Assembly: GCA_023375785.1 (NCBI GenBank)
Contig: SZWC01006738.1
Span: 45,627 to 109,626 of the forward strand
DNA: 64,000 bases
Direction of reading: 5' to 3'
Source of the DNA: Penium margaritaceum
Taxonomy: Eukaryota; Streptophyta; Zygnematophyceae; Desmidiales; Peniaceae
In this document: positions 1-11,428 of the stretch, one piece after another
Numbering within the stretch: the stretch's first letter is position 1
Layout of the letters: every line of letters starts with the position of its first letter
Translations under genes and position numbers: made by a program
The notes under the pieces: generated by a model
Told to the model about the DNA's origin: nothing
Databases searched by the model: none
The model's input: only the letters and a program-made list of their open reading frames with translations

Positions 1-1976
1 AGGGAGTGGCTCAAGACACAGGGCATTGAACACCAGAAAACTACGCCCTACTCACCTCAAAGCAACGGCGTAGCAGAGAGGATGAACCAGACGCTCCTAG
101 GCATGACAAGGTGCATGCTCTTTGACGCCAAGCTTCCTCCTAGGTTCTGGGCTGAAGCAGCACGTACGGCTACATACCTTGTGAACCTCACACCTGCAGC
201 AGCTCTGCGAAGGAGAGGCAAGAAGAAGCAGACACAGCAGTTGAAGACGCCTCAAGAAGCATGGTCAGGCAGGAAGCCGGACGCCTCCCATCTCAAGGTG
301 TTCGGTTGCACCGGGTTTGCCAAGGTCCAGGCTGGTGAGGGCCCTGGAAAGCTCGATGCAAGAGCACGAAAGTGTATTTTCATCGGTTACGACACCGCCC
401 ACAAAGCCTATCGACTGTGGGACCAAGGAGCCAAGAAGGTCATCCGCAGCAAAGACGTGGATTTCCACGAAATGTCTCTGAGTAAGGGAGAGCATCTCGA
501 ACTCGAGAACGCTCCAGAACAGGGAGAGTGGCTCACTCTCCTAGAAGAGGGAGACGAAGCACCAGCACAATGGCATGGGATAGGTGCTGCAACAGGGAGA
601 GGAGCTCGTGAAGATGACTCGGAGGAATCAGACTCTGATTCCGACGTATCCGATCCTCCGGAACATGAGGATGATGCCTCTCCCATCATCAACGACGAAC
701 CAGACCTCCAGCCTCTACATCAACAGCACCAGCCAGCAGGTTCAAGGAGCAGTTCACGCCTCAAAGTACCTCGGCAGCATTACGACGCAGATAGGGGTGA
801 ATGGACAGGCTTCAACTATTCATTCTTGGTTCAAGAGGAGCCAACGTCTGTCGCAGAGGCACTCACTCGGCCTGACAAAGCAGAGTGGGACAAAGCAATT
901 CGCAGTGAACTCAGCTCCATTGAAGAGAATGGGACCTGGGTGCTGGTGGACAGACCTGCCGGGGCTCACGTTGTGGGGTCCAAGTGGGTGCTAAGAGTAA
1001 AAAGGAAACAGGATGGCAAGATAGACAAGTACAAGGCACGGGTGGTAGCAAAGGGGTTCTCCCAACGGCCTGGCGCAGAGTACGATGAGACATTTGCCCC
1101 AGTTGTGACGTTTGCCTCCATCCGGTCAATGCTCGCCATTGCTGCTGCCAAGAACATGGAGGTCCACCAGATGGATGTCAAGACAGCCTTCCTTTACGGC
1201 AAACTTGACAAGGAGGTATTGATGGAGGTTCTGGAGGGGGTTGATGCTCCTCAGGGCAAGGTGTGTAGACTGGTGAAGGCACTCTATGGGCTAAAACAAG
1301 CGCCAAGACTTTGGTACCAGGAGATGGACACCTTCATGGCCAAGGAGTCCTTCATGCACTGCGACAATGACCCTAGCATGTACGTGCATGAGAGTGACAA
1401 AGGGACTATGTTGGTCGCCTTGTACGTTGATGACCTGATTCTATGCTCTTCTTCAACGCAGTTGCTAGACGATCTCAAGGGGCAGCTGAGTAGCAGATTC
1501 AAGATGAAGGACATGGCTCCTCTTGACTTCTATCTTGGAATTGCAATCAAGTGCGACAGAGCAGCAGGTACCATCAGCCTGAACCAGACAAAATACATCG
1601 ACTCCATCCTCAAACGATACGACATGGCAGATTGCAAACCTGCCAGCACAGCCATGAGCTCGGAGTGCAAACTCTCCACCTCCATGTCCCCATCCAACGA
1701 AGCGGAGAAAACTGACATGCTGGGCATCCCATATCAGTCTGCAGTGGGCAGTCTGATGTATGCCATGGTCGCCACCCGACCAGATATAGCCCATGCTGTT
1801 GGGCAGGTGAGCCAGTTTGTGGCCAATCCCGGTCCACTTCACTGGCAGGCCGTGAAGCGCATCATGCGCTACCTTCAGGGGACGTGGCATGTGGGGCTCC
1901 AGTTTGGAGGCATCACTGGATCCGCATCACTCCGTCTCATGTGCTACACTGATGCTGATTGGGGAGGGAATATCGN
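1..1976 (+). pseudogene. Copia pol fragment: integrase end, RT, start of RNase H
   Basis: This is the 3' part of a Ty1/Copia polyprotein that enters the window already inside the integrase domain. A long open stretch shows in order the integrase C-terminal part (MNQTLLGMTRCMLFDAKLPP near 82-150), an acidic linker, the RVT_2 reverse transcriptase (KWVLRVKRKQDGKIDKYKAR, then HQMDVKTAFL, YGLKQAPRLWYQ and the catalytic ALYVDDLIL near 1420-1440) and the beginning of RNase H (SLMYAMVATRPDIAH, then CYTDADWGG). It would copy retrotransposon RNA into DNA and integrate it. It is an incomplete fossil: the 5' part lies outside the window and it stops at a one-base assembly gap at 1976 before RNase H is complete. 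The part that can be seen reads open. The family-E LTR follows directly, so it is probably family E, but the gap means this junction is not proven. Confidence 0.9.
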
Positions 1977-2035
1977 TGTAGTGTGACTCAACTATGCTCT
2001 GTCTCTTGTGAGATATGACCTGTGAGTACACCATG

Positions 2036-2100
2036 TGGGTGAGTGGTTACCTTGGCCATTTTGTTGATTTGGCCAAGTGAGAGGTCATGAGGTCGATCCT
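2036..2100 (+). other. Possible tRNA-like A/B boxes in family-E LTR
   Basis: TGGGTGAGTGGTTACC (A-box-like, as in tRNA-Ser or tRNA-Leu) is followed 54 bases later by a B-box-like AGGTCGATCC, which reads AGTTCGATCC in the copy at 32421-32986. The implied T-stem pairs poorly, so this would be a decayed tRNA-derived module or chance. Confidence 0.3.
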
Positions 2101-2299
2101 GGCCCCATGCATATCTTGTTTGCTGTGGAAGCTTCCAAGAAAGAAAGTCCGTAGCTTCTTGGACGCTACATGGTTGGTCTGTCACCTTGACACTAGGATG
2201 CTTATGTGTCAAGCCCATAGTGCAAGTCTATTGGTGACGTGGCTGGTTCAGGCCACTTCCCAGGAATGTGCTTTTGAGTTCTAGGACTGGACAGACAGC

Positions 2300-2308
2300 T
2301 ATAAAAGG
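2300..2308 (+). promoter_or_regulatory. TATA-box candidate in the family-E LTR
   Basis: TATAAAAGG lies about 320 bases into the LTR, a usual place for the U3 promoter of a Copia LTR. The other copy has the related TATGAAAGG. Transcription would start some 30 bases downstream. Confidence 0.5.
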
Positions 2309-2543
2309 ACTTGTCTTGCATGCTGATCAATCAACCCTTGCTTGATGCTCTCTTGCGTATTGACAACTTGAGCTCTTCTTGAGATGTAATGCTAAGGCGT
2401 TAGTACTCTTGAAGGTGAAGTGTATGCCTGATTAAGTTTGGGGTGCATGACACATGTCAACAAAGGAAGAAGGCCTAAAAACCTTTGTGAGCTTTTCGGT
2501 TTCGCGGCTTCTCTGCCAGAGGTGGTTAGCTCAGTAGCTAACA

Positions 2544-4211
2544 CACACAACACTCCCCGTGGGCAAAGGAGCCCGACGTTGACGTGTTGAATTGAGGTGT
2601 TGATGTCGTACTGTCCAAAACTGATGCCTGAAATAGGAACTCACTCCAACAGTTGTTGACATGGACAAGTCCTCTCTCTGCGATCCTAGGAAAGTAACTT
2701 GCCATCACTGTACCATGACGAAATAACTCCCCCAGTCATGCATGAGTCTGCTACCATCTGAAGGATGGAGATCCGACTGCCGCCAAGTCGTCGTCTCTAT
2801 ACCTCACAGAGCATTCCATTGCTTGTCAGACCGTCACAAGTCCCAACCCTCAGTCTGTCCTCTCTCCATTGTATAGTGACGCATCACGGTACGCCGGAGG
2901 GCAGGGAGTAGGCGAGCAGCCTGTAGCTGTGGATGAAGTGGCTGAGGTGGCCTCCGAGGGAGAATGGACCACCCTGAAGCGCAAGGGTGAACCACTACAA
3001 GGGGAGGAGGGCTAGGACACTCTGCCGGACCCGCACAGGTGGATGACGATGAAGATGGAGCTATCAAGGCAGGTGGAGCAAGATCCGTGATGGAAACAGG
3101 TATGTAAAGAAGAGCGATGATGGAGTTTTTGGGAACGAGGATGGTGAAAATTGAAGACATGCTCATCTCTCCCGTAGTAGTATCTCCATCGGACGTCAAA
3201 CTCGAAGCTGGTAGAAGATCCTCCTCTAGGACGGGTGTGCAAGATGTTGATAGTGGAAAGCTCATGCCGATGGTAGTGGTGCTCCCCTACGCTGAGAGTC
3301 CCTCTTGTGCTGTCATCACCTCCCGTTACATCATCTCTACATGCTCCTGTAAGTGAGCGTAAGCTACCTCGGACATGCTGAGGTGGCCCATGTCTGCCTA
3401 GCATATGACCAACTCTGTCTCACTGGATTCTGCACACATAGACTACAGAACTTGCAAGTACAACTCCATCTGCGTCTCTACAGCTAGAGACAATGGATTT
3501 GATGCTACTAAAGACAATGGGGTCATTGTTGCTGAGGACGATGGAGCCCGTTCTACTGCATCCTCCTAGGGGTCAACCAAACGCGCAACATGCTCAGATA
3601 CTGGATTATCAGACATAGCTGAGGTGTCGCATCTGAAACGTTGCTCATGTATGTAAAACGAGAAGGGATGAGTGGTCGTGTGCGGAGAGAGAAGGAGAAG
3701 GTAGAGCCGTTAAAGTCCGTGAATTATGTGGAAATGTTGTCCGTGTATGTACTACCACTCACATCGTTGATGTGATCAGCAGAATCATCAACTGATGAAC
3801 ATGCAAGGGTACAACTGAGCAACTTTTGACAAGGTGAATCCATCCACGTGGTCTGATCTATTGCATTGTCCTCAGCTGTTGGCGTAGAGGACACACCGAT
3901 GTAGGATTCTGGCTCGATGGCTGATCCGATGTCAGTCAAGGCAACGAGCAAGCGCAGTTAGCACTTATGCATTGTGTCGCAAGGAAGACAAATCGTCATC
4001 ACCTGCTCAATGATGGAGTGAGGATCATCACCAGAGTGCGCCATGTGTGTTGCTACTCCTCCGTGTGTACGGAAATCCATAGATTTTGGAAACATGGGCA
4101 ACACCTGATGCCGAAGCTGGTCCTCGGGTAGCGCCCATGACAAGGTCAAACTTGTTGTGTCTACTATAACACATGTCGTAGTGAAATCTATCAGTAACGC
4201 TGCTTTCAAGA
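2544..4211. other. Unassigned intergenic DNA
   Basis: No recognisable protein domain, RNA or terminal repeat is visible here. Short open frames occur on both strands without motifs. It may be decayed transposon or host sequence. Confidence 0.5.
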
Positions 4212-5084
4212 ATGCCTCCACATCTGAAAGGCCAGCCGATCCACTCTACTGTTGCAGTACAACCGCTGTTCGACTGGTGTGAACCTGCTACACCAACTCC
4301 CTCGGAAGTCCGCAAGAGGCATCTCACGCCGTACGAGGCTCCTCTGCCACCACCACGCCACCACCATTCGGAGTTGCAAGTAGCACCACCCCCGAACTCA
4401 TGGCCCGCACCGCTCCTGGTACAATTCACTACTATAGAACGTCTGGCTCATGCGCCGGCGTTGATGTCGACCTCGATGGCATGCATGTCTCTTCCACTGC
4501 GGCCGCTGCCCGGCTGGTTTAAGCCTGCGACACTAACTCCCCCAGAAGTCTGCAAGAGGTATCCCGGGGCATACGGGGCTCATCTCCCACCACCGGGCCA
4601 CCACCGGTTGGAGCTGCAAGTGGCACTATCCAGGGACTCAAGGTCTACACCACTCTTGATACAAGCTACTAGTATAGAACGTCTGGCTCCTGCTTTGGCG
4701 TAGAATTCAACCTCGATGAAACGCATGTCTCTTACAATGCGACCGCTACCAAGATGGTGTGAGCCTGCTACACTAACTCTCCAAGAAGTCCTCCAGAGGT
4801 ATCCCAGGGCGTACGGGGCTCATTTGCCACCACACGGTCGCCACCGATCAGAGCCGCGAGTGGCACCGTCCAGGGCCTCAGGGTTTGCACTACTCTTGAT
4901 ACAAGCTGCTGCTACAGAACTTCTGACTCCTGTCCCAGCGTGGAAGTTGACCTCAATGACATGCATGTCTCCACCAATGCCATGTCTGGATCTAACTCAA
5001 TGTCATGTGTCAATGCCGTGGCATCCGCGTCTGCATGAGGTGACTCCGCGATGCTGCTCTCAGGCAAAGGTGCGGACCTATTGA
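4212..5084 (+). CDS. Hypothetical repeat protein frame over the 240-bp repeats
   Basis: I do not recognise this frame. Two open segments in one frame (4212-4703 and 4716-5084), parted by a stop at 4704, read through the three tandem repeats. Each 80-residue unit contains a W-[CF]-[EK]-PAT-x-T core, then RYPxAYGAHLPP and a His/Pro-rich patch. There is no signal peptide, membrane segment or known motif. The same repeats are also fairly open on the minus strand, so coding on either strand is uncertain. Start, promoter and neighbours give no help. It could be a decayed host repeat gene, a transposon open frame, or a non-coding repeat that happens to stay open because of its period. Confidence 0.2.
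4261..4980. repeat. Three 240-bp tandem repeats (80-codon period)
   Basis: Units begin near 4261, 4501 and 4741 and align with an exact 240-base offset. For example, CTGGTGTGAACCTGCTACAC, CTGGTTTAAGCCTGCGACAC and ATGGTGTGAGCCTGCTACAC lie at the same place in each unit. The units differ by roughly a fifth of their bases, yet no length change has disturbed the period. Because 240 is 80 codons, any protein frame is kept across units. Confidence 0.8.
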
Positions 5085-6473
5085 TATCGATGTGGTTGGC
5101 TCTCCCCAGAAGCCACTCTCCCCCTCGACAAGATGTGCAATAGTAGTCCTCAGAGCGAATAAACTGTCTAAGCTTGATCAAGCACTATGGGTTGTGCGAC
5201 GACGACGACGATGCACTCAAGACCAGCCACCGGAAAATGAAACATCCAAAGCGGGTGTGGCGGCAGAATGAAGGATCAAAAGAATGGTAGCAGCTCGGTG
5301 GATCAGGGAGTGAAGTTAGGGAAGCCTCCTATGAAGGTGCTGAGGAGGAAGATACAAAAGAGGGCAGAGAATTTGTAGATAAACTCGTGGAAGCAGCACA
5401 CTTGGTGACGGCAAGGTCACATAGCTGCTGCATCATCCACTTCAAGACGTGGATCTCGACGAGTATAATTGTCAAAGGTCCAGTGAGGGGAATTGCCAAC
5501 GTCAGCAAATCCTCATCTTGTGGAGGACGTGTGCACTCATGGGACCAAATCCAAGGTGGATGCCAGCCTCAAGGGCACGTCCAACATTGACACCAACCCT
5601 GACGTCCATCACCACAATAGTAGAAGGTGAATGCACAAGATGCCTGCTGCCATGTCGGCGCACTCATTTCGAGTGCCAGAAAATGGGGGTGTGGGGAGCA
5701 CCTGCTCTCGACGGTAAAGCACAAACCCTCATGAGACTACAACACTTTCGTCATGACGGGTTGTAGTACCTAGGTAAAAAATCGTGACCTGACCGGACGA
5801 GCTGTAACACCTCAACACATCTGTAGAAGCATGCGGCTGACCGGCTCCTGCTGCTGCTACTGCTGCGGTTGCTGTCGTTAACCGATGGCTGTGGCCGCAG
5901 GCCACTTCCGTTGTAGGTGTTGTTGCTGCAGTCATCTCTCTTTTTTGTTCACCGAATACCTCGGTGATTTCTCAGGGATCCCTCTCTCAAGATTTTCACA
6001 GGTGCCCCTTCTCCTGGATACCCTATTCCCGTTTTGTTTTTTTGTTGTTTTCTATTTTGGTTCACTGCTCGCTTGCATATGCGCCCACTCCCCTTTGTCT
6101 CGATTGCATTCCGGCAAGAGGGGGAAATTGGACTCTGAAGGGGGATATAAAAAAGAAAAGAGCGAGGGGGTTCAGGTTGCCCCTTCGTGCTCGCCCTGAT
6201 TGCTCACTCGCTAAGCAAGCGGGCGAGGAGGGGGTGAGAGACAGCAAGGAGGGGTCCTGTTTGTTACTCTAAACCCATCCCTCCTTCGGTCATCCCACAG
6301 GGCCGATGGGGTCAACGGGGCTAAGAGGACCCCTGAAAGGGGACCCCTCTCTGGGATGGGGCTTCTCCAAGGAAGCTCTCAAAGGAGGGCTGTGATGCTC
6401 CTCCATTAGCAGTAGCTGCAGCACTAGGTGCAACTGTTGCGGTTGCTGCTCTGCTACTCTCCATAGCAGCTAC
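5085..6473. other. Unassigned intergenic DNA
   Basis: No domain or repeat is recognisable. A TATA-like stretch at about 6145 (GGATATAAAAAAG) has no convincing gene after it. The sequence runs directly into the family-D LTR at 6474. Confidence 0.5.
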
Positions 6474-7174
6474 TGTTGGAGTAATGCTCCTCACCATTGC
6501 AGGAGTGACTCCAAAAAGGAACACAAAAGATACAAGCCTTAGTGGCTTAGTGGTTAATGGTGTCCACCTCTAGAGGCAGGGGCCTGGGTTCAAGTCCCAC
6601 AAGATCAATTTCTGCCCTGCCTCAAGGGAGGTGAAAAATAGATGCCAGGGAGCTAGCTCAAACTCTAGAATTTCTCCTTGAGTTTCTAGAAGGCTAGATG
6701 AGGGTCCAGGAAGGTGGCACACCCTCTAGAAGGGGTGACTTATCCTACAAGGTATCTAGAGGTGTCTTGGTCTTCTGGACACCTTCCCTCATACTAGAAG
6801 CAAGCTGAGGAATCTAGGAAGGGGCAGAAGCTTCTAGAGGAAGGAAGGGATGCCTTCCTAGGTGGGAAAAGGACAACCTACCAAGGGCCACTCTAGAAGC
6901 CATAAAAGCTGTTAGGAAGCTCCAAATCTGGCATGCTTTGGTATTCTGGAAAGCTTAGATCAGTGGGTAGAAAATGCCACTGCTTGTGAGCCTTGATCAA
7001 GTGTTCATTCCCAGTCAATTCAGGCCAAAATAATTGCCTCACTCTCTGATCAGTTTTTCTGCCATCCTTGGAACCAGTTGCCTCCACAGTTTCAGTCTCT
7101 CCAAAAACAGTTGGTGGTGTGAACCAGCTACTGCTAGGGACCCTCCAGGATGCACACTCACCCTCAGGCCAACA
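6474..7174 (+). repeat. Family-D Copia 5' LTR
   Basis: A 701-bp sequence begins TGTTGGAGTAATGC and ends CAGGCCAACA. An inverted copy of 703 bp at 29355-30057 has the same ends. A primer-binding site and the start of a Copia-like gag follow at once, so this is the 5' LTR of a plus-strand element cut off at about 7385. The two LTR copies differ by roughly 8 percent by eye. Confidence 0.85.
6543..6597 (+). other. tRNA-like A/B-box module inside family-D LTR
   Basis: TGGCTTAGTGG (A box, 6543-6553) and GGTTCAAGTCC (B box, 6587-6597) match the Pol III promoter consensus and are 44 bases apart, the spacing of a real tRNA gene. The B-box T-stem pairs at four of five positions, but the acceptor ends do not pair, so it is not a working tRNA gene. 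About 64 bases around it are identical in the solo LTR copy at 29355-30057 while flanking bases differ. Confidence 0.55.
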
Positions 7175-7177
7175 AAA

Positions 7178-7191
7178 GGTTATGGGCCCAC
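7178..7191 (+). other. Primer-binding site, anticodon arm of initiator tRNA-Met
   Basis: GGTTATGGGCCCAC lies three bases after the LTR end. It is complementary to the anticodon stem-loop (GTGGGCCCATAACC) of plant-type initiator tRNA-Met, as in Drosophila copia and yeast Ty5, which use an internal part of that tRNA. Confidence 0.7.
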
Positions 7192-7242
7192 GCCTCTAAG
7201 GGGTTCCAAGCCAGCTAGAGTTCACACTTCCAATAGCAAGAC

Positions 7243-7385
7243 ATGGCGACCAGCGAGCAAGAGAGCAGCCGTACTATCCTTAAGTTTGATGGGACAGGGT
7301 TTGCCTTGTGGAGGTGGCAGTTTGAGGTCTTCCTCGACAACAAGGGACTGCTTGAACTCGTTAAGGGTGATGAGACTGCTCCGTT
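7243..7385 (+). pseudogene. Family-D Copia gag, N-terminal fragment
   Basis: This frame begins with ATG about 50 bases after the primer-binding site and reads MATSEQESSR..., with the Copia gag hallmark LKFDGTGFALWRWQFEVFLD and then LLELVKGDE. That matches the N-terminal UBN2-type gag region, which forms the virus-like particle. It is cut at about 7385, where the sequence switches to integrase of the minus-strand A1 unit. The element is a truncated fossil. Confidence 0.7.
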
Positions 7386-8290
7386 GTGGCCGTTGGTAGT
7401 GGTCCACAAATGTCTGTGTGGACCAGTTTGGGCTTGTCAGAGATGTCACACTTGCTGGCGGAAGGGATCACTTGTCATGGCAGCTTTGCATTTACACACT
7501 CTTTGCAAGGGTCTGCTGTAACTTTGCTGTCACAATCTTTGATGTCGAGTCCCTCAACCTGCTCCTGCTTCTTCATGGTCTCAACCAGCTGATTGCTGAT
7601 GTGGCCAAGTCTCTTGTGCCACATGAACATGTCTGCTCCAGTAGACTGATGTAGACTTGCAGTTGCAAAGGGAGTCTCTTGAGCTGCTGCAGAAGGTGGG
7701 CTAACATCAAGCTCAATCATGCCATGTGGACGAAGACATCCTTCAGCAAAAACATCCCCTTCATGGCTCCTCTGGGTGATGCTGTCACCCCTGCTGATGA
7801 TGTGAGACCCCCTCTTCATTGACTATCCTAGTGACAGACGGTTGACGGTGATCTCGGGGATGTAGAGAACATCTCCAAACTTCACCTGAGCTCCGTTGTA
7901 CCCTGTAACTGTCACTCTGCCTTTTCCCAACACTGGCACTTGCCGATTGTTGGCGATGGTAATGAAACCTTTAGTGTTGGGCAGGAGATCCTGGAGACAT
8001 GTCCTGTCAAAGGTGATGTGTGATGTGCATCCACTGTCAGGGTACCACACATATGGTGAGAGAACAAGGCCGTTGCTGTGTACATCCAACATCTGGAACA
8101 CGGATGCTGAGTTATCAAACTCCTTGTTGCCTCCTTCTTTTCCCTTCTTCTCAGTTTTTTTATGAGATTCTTTTTCTTTGCCTCCATCCTCCTTCTCTTT
8201 CCCTTTTTCTCCTGGCCTCTTCCCCTTGTAACCCTTCTTCCCCCTTGCCTGCTCTTCATGCGCAATCCTCTTTCTGCAGTCCCTTTGCAT
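7386..8290 (-). pseudogene. A1 protease and start of integrase
   Basis: Reading leftward: a Lys/Glu-rich segment after the gag nucleocapsid, the aspartic protease with DSGCTSH near 8030, the ILxIPEIxVN-type end of that domain near 7860, the gag-pre-integrase HKRLGHIS motif near 7610, and the first part of the integrase core at the left edge. These would process the polyprotein and insert cDNA. The same order is found in A2 at 22600-23460. It is part of the broken A1 unit. Confidence 0.8.
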
Positions 8291-8309
8291 GTGGCCAATC
8301 TTCTTGCAC

Positions 8310-8806
8310 TAGTAACATTCCACTGCAGGCCGTGATCTTGATTGTTGGCCAAAGGAGTTGCGAGTGCTGGCATTTGGAGCAGATCGGGCTGATGCATGGA
8401 AGGATGCCGAGTTCATTTTCAGTTGGCTCTTCCACGAAAACTGAGTTGTGTTGACGTGGCTGGCAGCTGTTGCTGTAGAAAGTGTGTTTGGACGCAGGCT
8501 TTCTTTGTCCTTGGCGAGCTTGCAGTCGCGTTGCTCCATGAGTAGGGTCTTACACACGTACACCTCTGTTAGTTCAGCCTCTTGCTTGAACTTCAGCACA
8601 TGCCTTCCGTTCTCCCAATCGCTAGCTAACCCATTAAGGAGGAAGGTCACAAAGACGGGCTCCGAGATTGGAGCATCTGTTACGGTGAGCTGATCACACA
8701 AGGACTTAGCTTTGTTGATGTAGTCCTCTATGTTGTAAAAGTTGCTGAGGCTGATGTGTGATAGCTCGGTCAAGAGGTGAGACTTGAAGGTGGAGTCTCC
8801 CGACAT
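8310..8806 (-). pseudogene. A1 gag, C-terminal part beyond element C
   Basis: The capsid continues here with TYMSGDSTFKSHLLTELSHI and EDYINKAKSLCDQL, features of Copia UBN2-type gag, leading to the nucleocapsid. The identical arrangement is uninterrupted in A2 near 23650-24170, so this is the second half of the gag split by element C. Confidence 0.8.
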
Positions 8807-8811
8807 GTAGG
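8807..8811. repeat. Target-site duplication of element C, left copy
   Basis: GTAGG here is repeated at 15710-15714 immediately outside the other LTR. The A2 unit has a single GTAGG at the matching site (ACATGTAGGTCC, near 24155), which shows the empty site directly. Confidence 0.9.
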
Positions 8812-9803
8812 TGTCAGTAAACGGCCTCCGGGTGGAGGCAGTTGCAACGTGGCCCAACGGGTCTACTGTGTGTTCATGGCTATGTTTTTGTGCGGGTGGT
8901 TCTGAGTCTAAGCGTGAACTTTCTGGTCGCCTCATGCTATGTTTCTAGGAGTTGAAGGCATTTGTGAGACAGTCACTTTTGCGAAGGGAAGAACGCGATT
9001 TTGCATTAGTTTTAGAACATGGACATGATCTCAACATTTGTAGGGCTAGTCATGAACTCTCCAACACACCAAACCGTGCACAATTCAGATAACCGTAGCT
9101 CCCGCTACGTCAGTCGAAGCGCAGCACCCCAAACCAGCCGCTCACTCGGCGGCGCGCACCACGTCGCCCGCCGAGGCGCCTTCACACATCAAGGACCCAT
9201 CAAAACGCCATTCCGGAGGCGCAGATGTCCCTACGCGTAGTGGCGGCGCCCCTTGCGCCTTTGGGGTCTGTTTCGATGAGTTAATCATCGAGTTTGGTGA
9301 TAGGGATGGATGTGGGTCGAAACCTGTTCGCGGACTTCCAGTCGGAGTTTTGACCAAGTCCCCGAGTAACAAACTGTACTACTGAGTTTCGGACTCCGAG
9401 CCAGGATTTTGGCTAAGTCCCTCAGTAACAAACTGCACTCCTGAAATCCGGCGGATCATCCACCGGACGCCTCGGCAGTCCTTCCGGAGCAAAATCCCCA
9501 GATGGCATTTTGTTTCTCGCTCCGGTCAATTATTCACCGGAAGTCAAACAGCGGCCAGCTCCCAGAACCGCCGCGCACACCCCAACTTTGGAATCCCATA
9601 TCTCCCTCGTTACTGGTCCGATTCCGGTGAAACAACTTCCACCAGATTGAACAACTTGTCAACTTTCAGGGGCAATCCTCCATTTTAGGATCAGAGGAAT
9701 CCTCGAGTCGCCAGATCCGTCAACGAGGATTTTCCTCTCTCTGGCGGCTCGTCGGCGCCTCCCGGCGCCGCACTTGGGCATGCAGAGGGGTAAATCTTCA
9801 ACA
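8812..9803 (-). repeat. Element C 3' LTR
   Basis: A 992-bp LTR that on the plus strand begins TGTCAGTAAACGG and ends ATCTTCAACA. It is paired with 14727-15709. The polypurine tract touches its right edge, making it the 3' LTR. Confidence 0.95.
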
Positions 9804-9814
9804 TTCTCCCCCTT
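9804..9814 (-). other. Element C polypurine tract
   Basis: TTCTCCCCCTT here reads AAGGGGGAGAA on the element strand, directly before the LTR start TGTTGAAG. It is the usual primer for plus-strand DNA synthesis. Confidence 0.85.
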
Positions 9815-9845
9815 GCACCTGCATGCCCGCTGCTCCTGCTTGCTC

Positions 9846-11428
9846 TCACTCATCTTCCGCTGCGCCCTCTAGCCCATCATAGCTGGTCATCCCAATCCCG
9901 GCCACGCTCAAAGCGTGCTGGTCCACGGGTTGCGCTTGGGTCAAGCAATCCGCAAGCATGTTGTGCATGCTGCAATGTTGCAGCACCACCTGCCCCTTTT
10001 CAACCATGTCCCGTGCGTAGTTGTAACGCACGTCGATGTGCTTCGTCCTCCTGTGCTGCGTCAGATTGTTGGTCAGCGAGATTGAGCTGGTGTTGTCCTC
10101 TTGCACCACCGTAAGCTCCTGCTGCGACACGCCCAGCTCCCCGAGCAACCTGCGGAGCCACACCGCCTCCTTGACCGCCTGGGCCAGCGCGATGTACTCT
10201 GCTTCCACTGTGGAGGTGGCGATGTAGTCTTGCTTTCTGCTGTACCACGAGACCGCTGCATCAGCGAGGAAGAACACGTAGCCGGATGTGGACTTCTGCT
10301 TGTCCACATCGCCAGCGTAGTCTGCGTCCGTGTAGCAGACCAGACGCAAGGGGTCCGTCCGCCCCTTGCCGTCGAACCTCAAGCGCGCATGCCGTGTCGC
10401 CTGTAGGTAGTGGAGGATGCTCTTGACCGCCTGCCAGTGTACTGACCCTGGATCGGCCACGTACCTGCTCACTTGGCCCACCCCGTAGGCCAGGTCTGGT
10501 CGAGTCGCCACCATGGCGTACATGAGGCTGCCCACCGCAGGTTGGTAGGGCACCCCTGCCCTATCCTCCCCCTCTTCTTTTGTTTGCGGCGCCATTGCCG
10601 CACTCAGTTCACAGGTTGTGGAGACTGGACTGCCAACTGGTTTGCAGTCCTCCATGCCGTACCGCTTCAGCACCTCGGCCATGTGTTTGGCCTGTCCCAG
10701 CTTAAGCGTGCGCGCCCTCCGGTTCCGCGTAATGCTCACCCGAGGTAGTACTCCAGCTCCCCCATGTCCGACATCTGGAACATGCTGCTCAGCTGCTCTT
10801 TCAGCTGCTGTAGGCTTGGCAAATCCGTCGAGCACACAATCAGGTCGTCCACGTAGAGTGCAACGATTTGATGGAGCTGTTTGTCGCACCGCACGTACAC
10901 GCTGTGATCCGCCTCACAACGCTTGAAGCCGAGTTGTGCCATGAAGCTGTCCATATGTTGGTACCGGCATCTGAGCGATTGTTTTAGTCCGTACAAGGAC
11001 TTTTGCAGCTTACACACCTTGCCGTCCGGCGCCTCCACCCCCTCTGGCACCTCCATGTAGATCTCGTTGTCTATGATGCCGTTGAGGAAGGCCGTCTTTA
11101 CGTCCATTTGGTAGAGCCCCATGTCCTTCGCGGCCTCCTCCGCAAGGATCGCCCGGATGCTTGTGACCTTGGCAACGGGAGCAAACGTCTCATCGTAGTG
11201 CACCCCCTTACGCTGTGCGTAACCCTTCACCACCAGCCGCGCCTTGTATTTGTCAACCACACCTTCCTTTGTGAACTTGGTCTTAAAGACCCACTTTGAG
11301 CCGATTACCTTGGCATCTTTCGGCCTGTCAACCAGCTCCCATGTATCATTTTCCGTGATGGACGCCAGCTCCGACTTGATGGCTGCGTCCCATTGATCCC
11401 CTTTAGGCCGTGCAAGCGCCTCTTGCAC
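9846..11428 (-). pseudogene. Element C reverse transcriptase and RNase H
   Basis: The RVT_2 reverse transcriptase begins near 11428 (QEALARPKGDQWDAAIKSEL, then KWVFKTKFTKEGVVDKYKAR, YQMDVKTAFLNG and catalytic ALYVDDLIV near 10850) and passes into RNase H (SLMYAMVATRPDLAYGV, CYTDADYAGD, STVEAEYIAL, HIDVRYNYARD). These copy element RNA and remove the RNA strand. The C-terminal end lies about 40 bases before the polypurine tract, as expected for Copia. This part is fossil and broken. Its RT resembles that of the fragment at 1-1976 more than that of the A units. Confidence 0.9.

Larger units (their letters stand above)
1977..2543 (+). repeat. Family-E Copia LTR, copy 1
   Basis: This 567-bp sequence starts TGTAGTGTGACTC and ends AGTAGCTAACA, the TG...CA form of LTRs. 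A reverse-complement copy of 566 bp at 32421-32986 has the same ends and next to it a primer-binding site and a gag gene, which proves it is an LTR. By eye the two copies differ by roughly 8 percent over the first 150 bases. It would be the 3' LTR of the pol fragment on its left. Confidence 0.85.

Noticed and set aside
6140-6160. TATA box of a host gene
   Set aside because: No coding frame or conserved neighbour on either side supports a promoter.
6540-6610. A functional tRNA gene
   Set aside because: A and B boxes are good but the acceptor stem does not pair and the anticodon arm is irregular; it lies inside an LTR.
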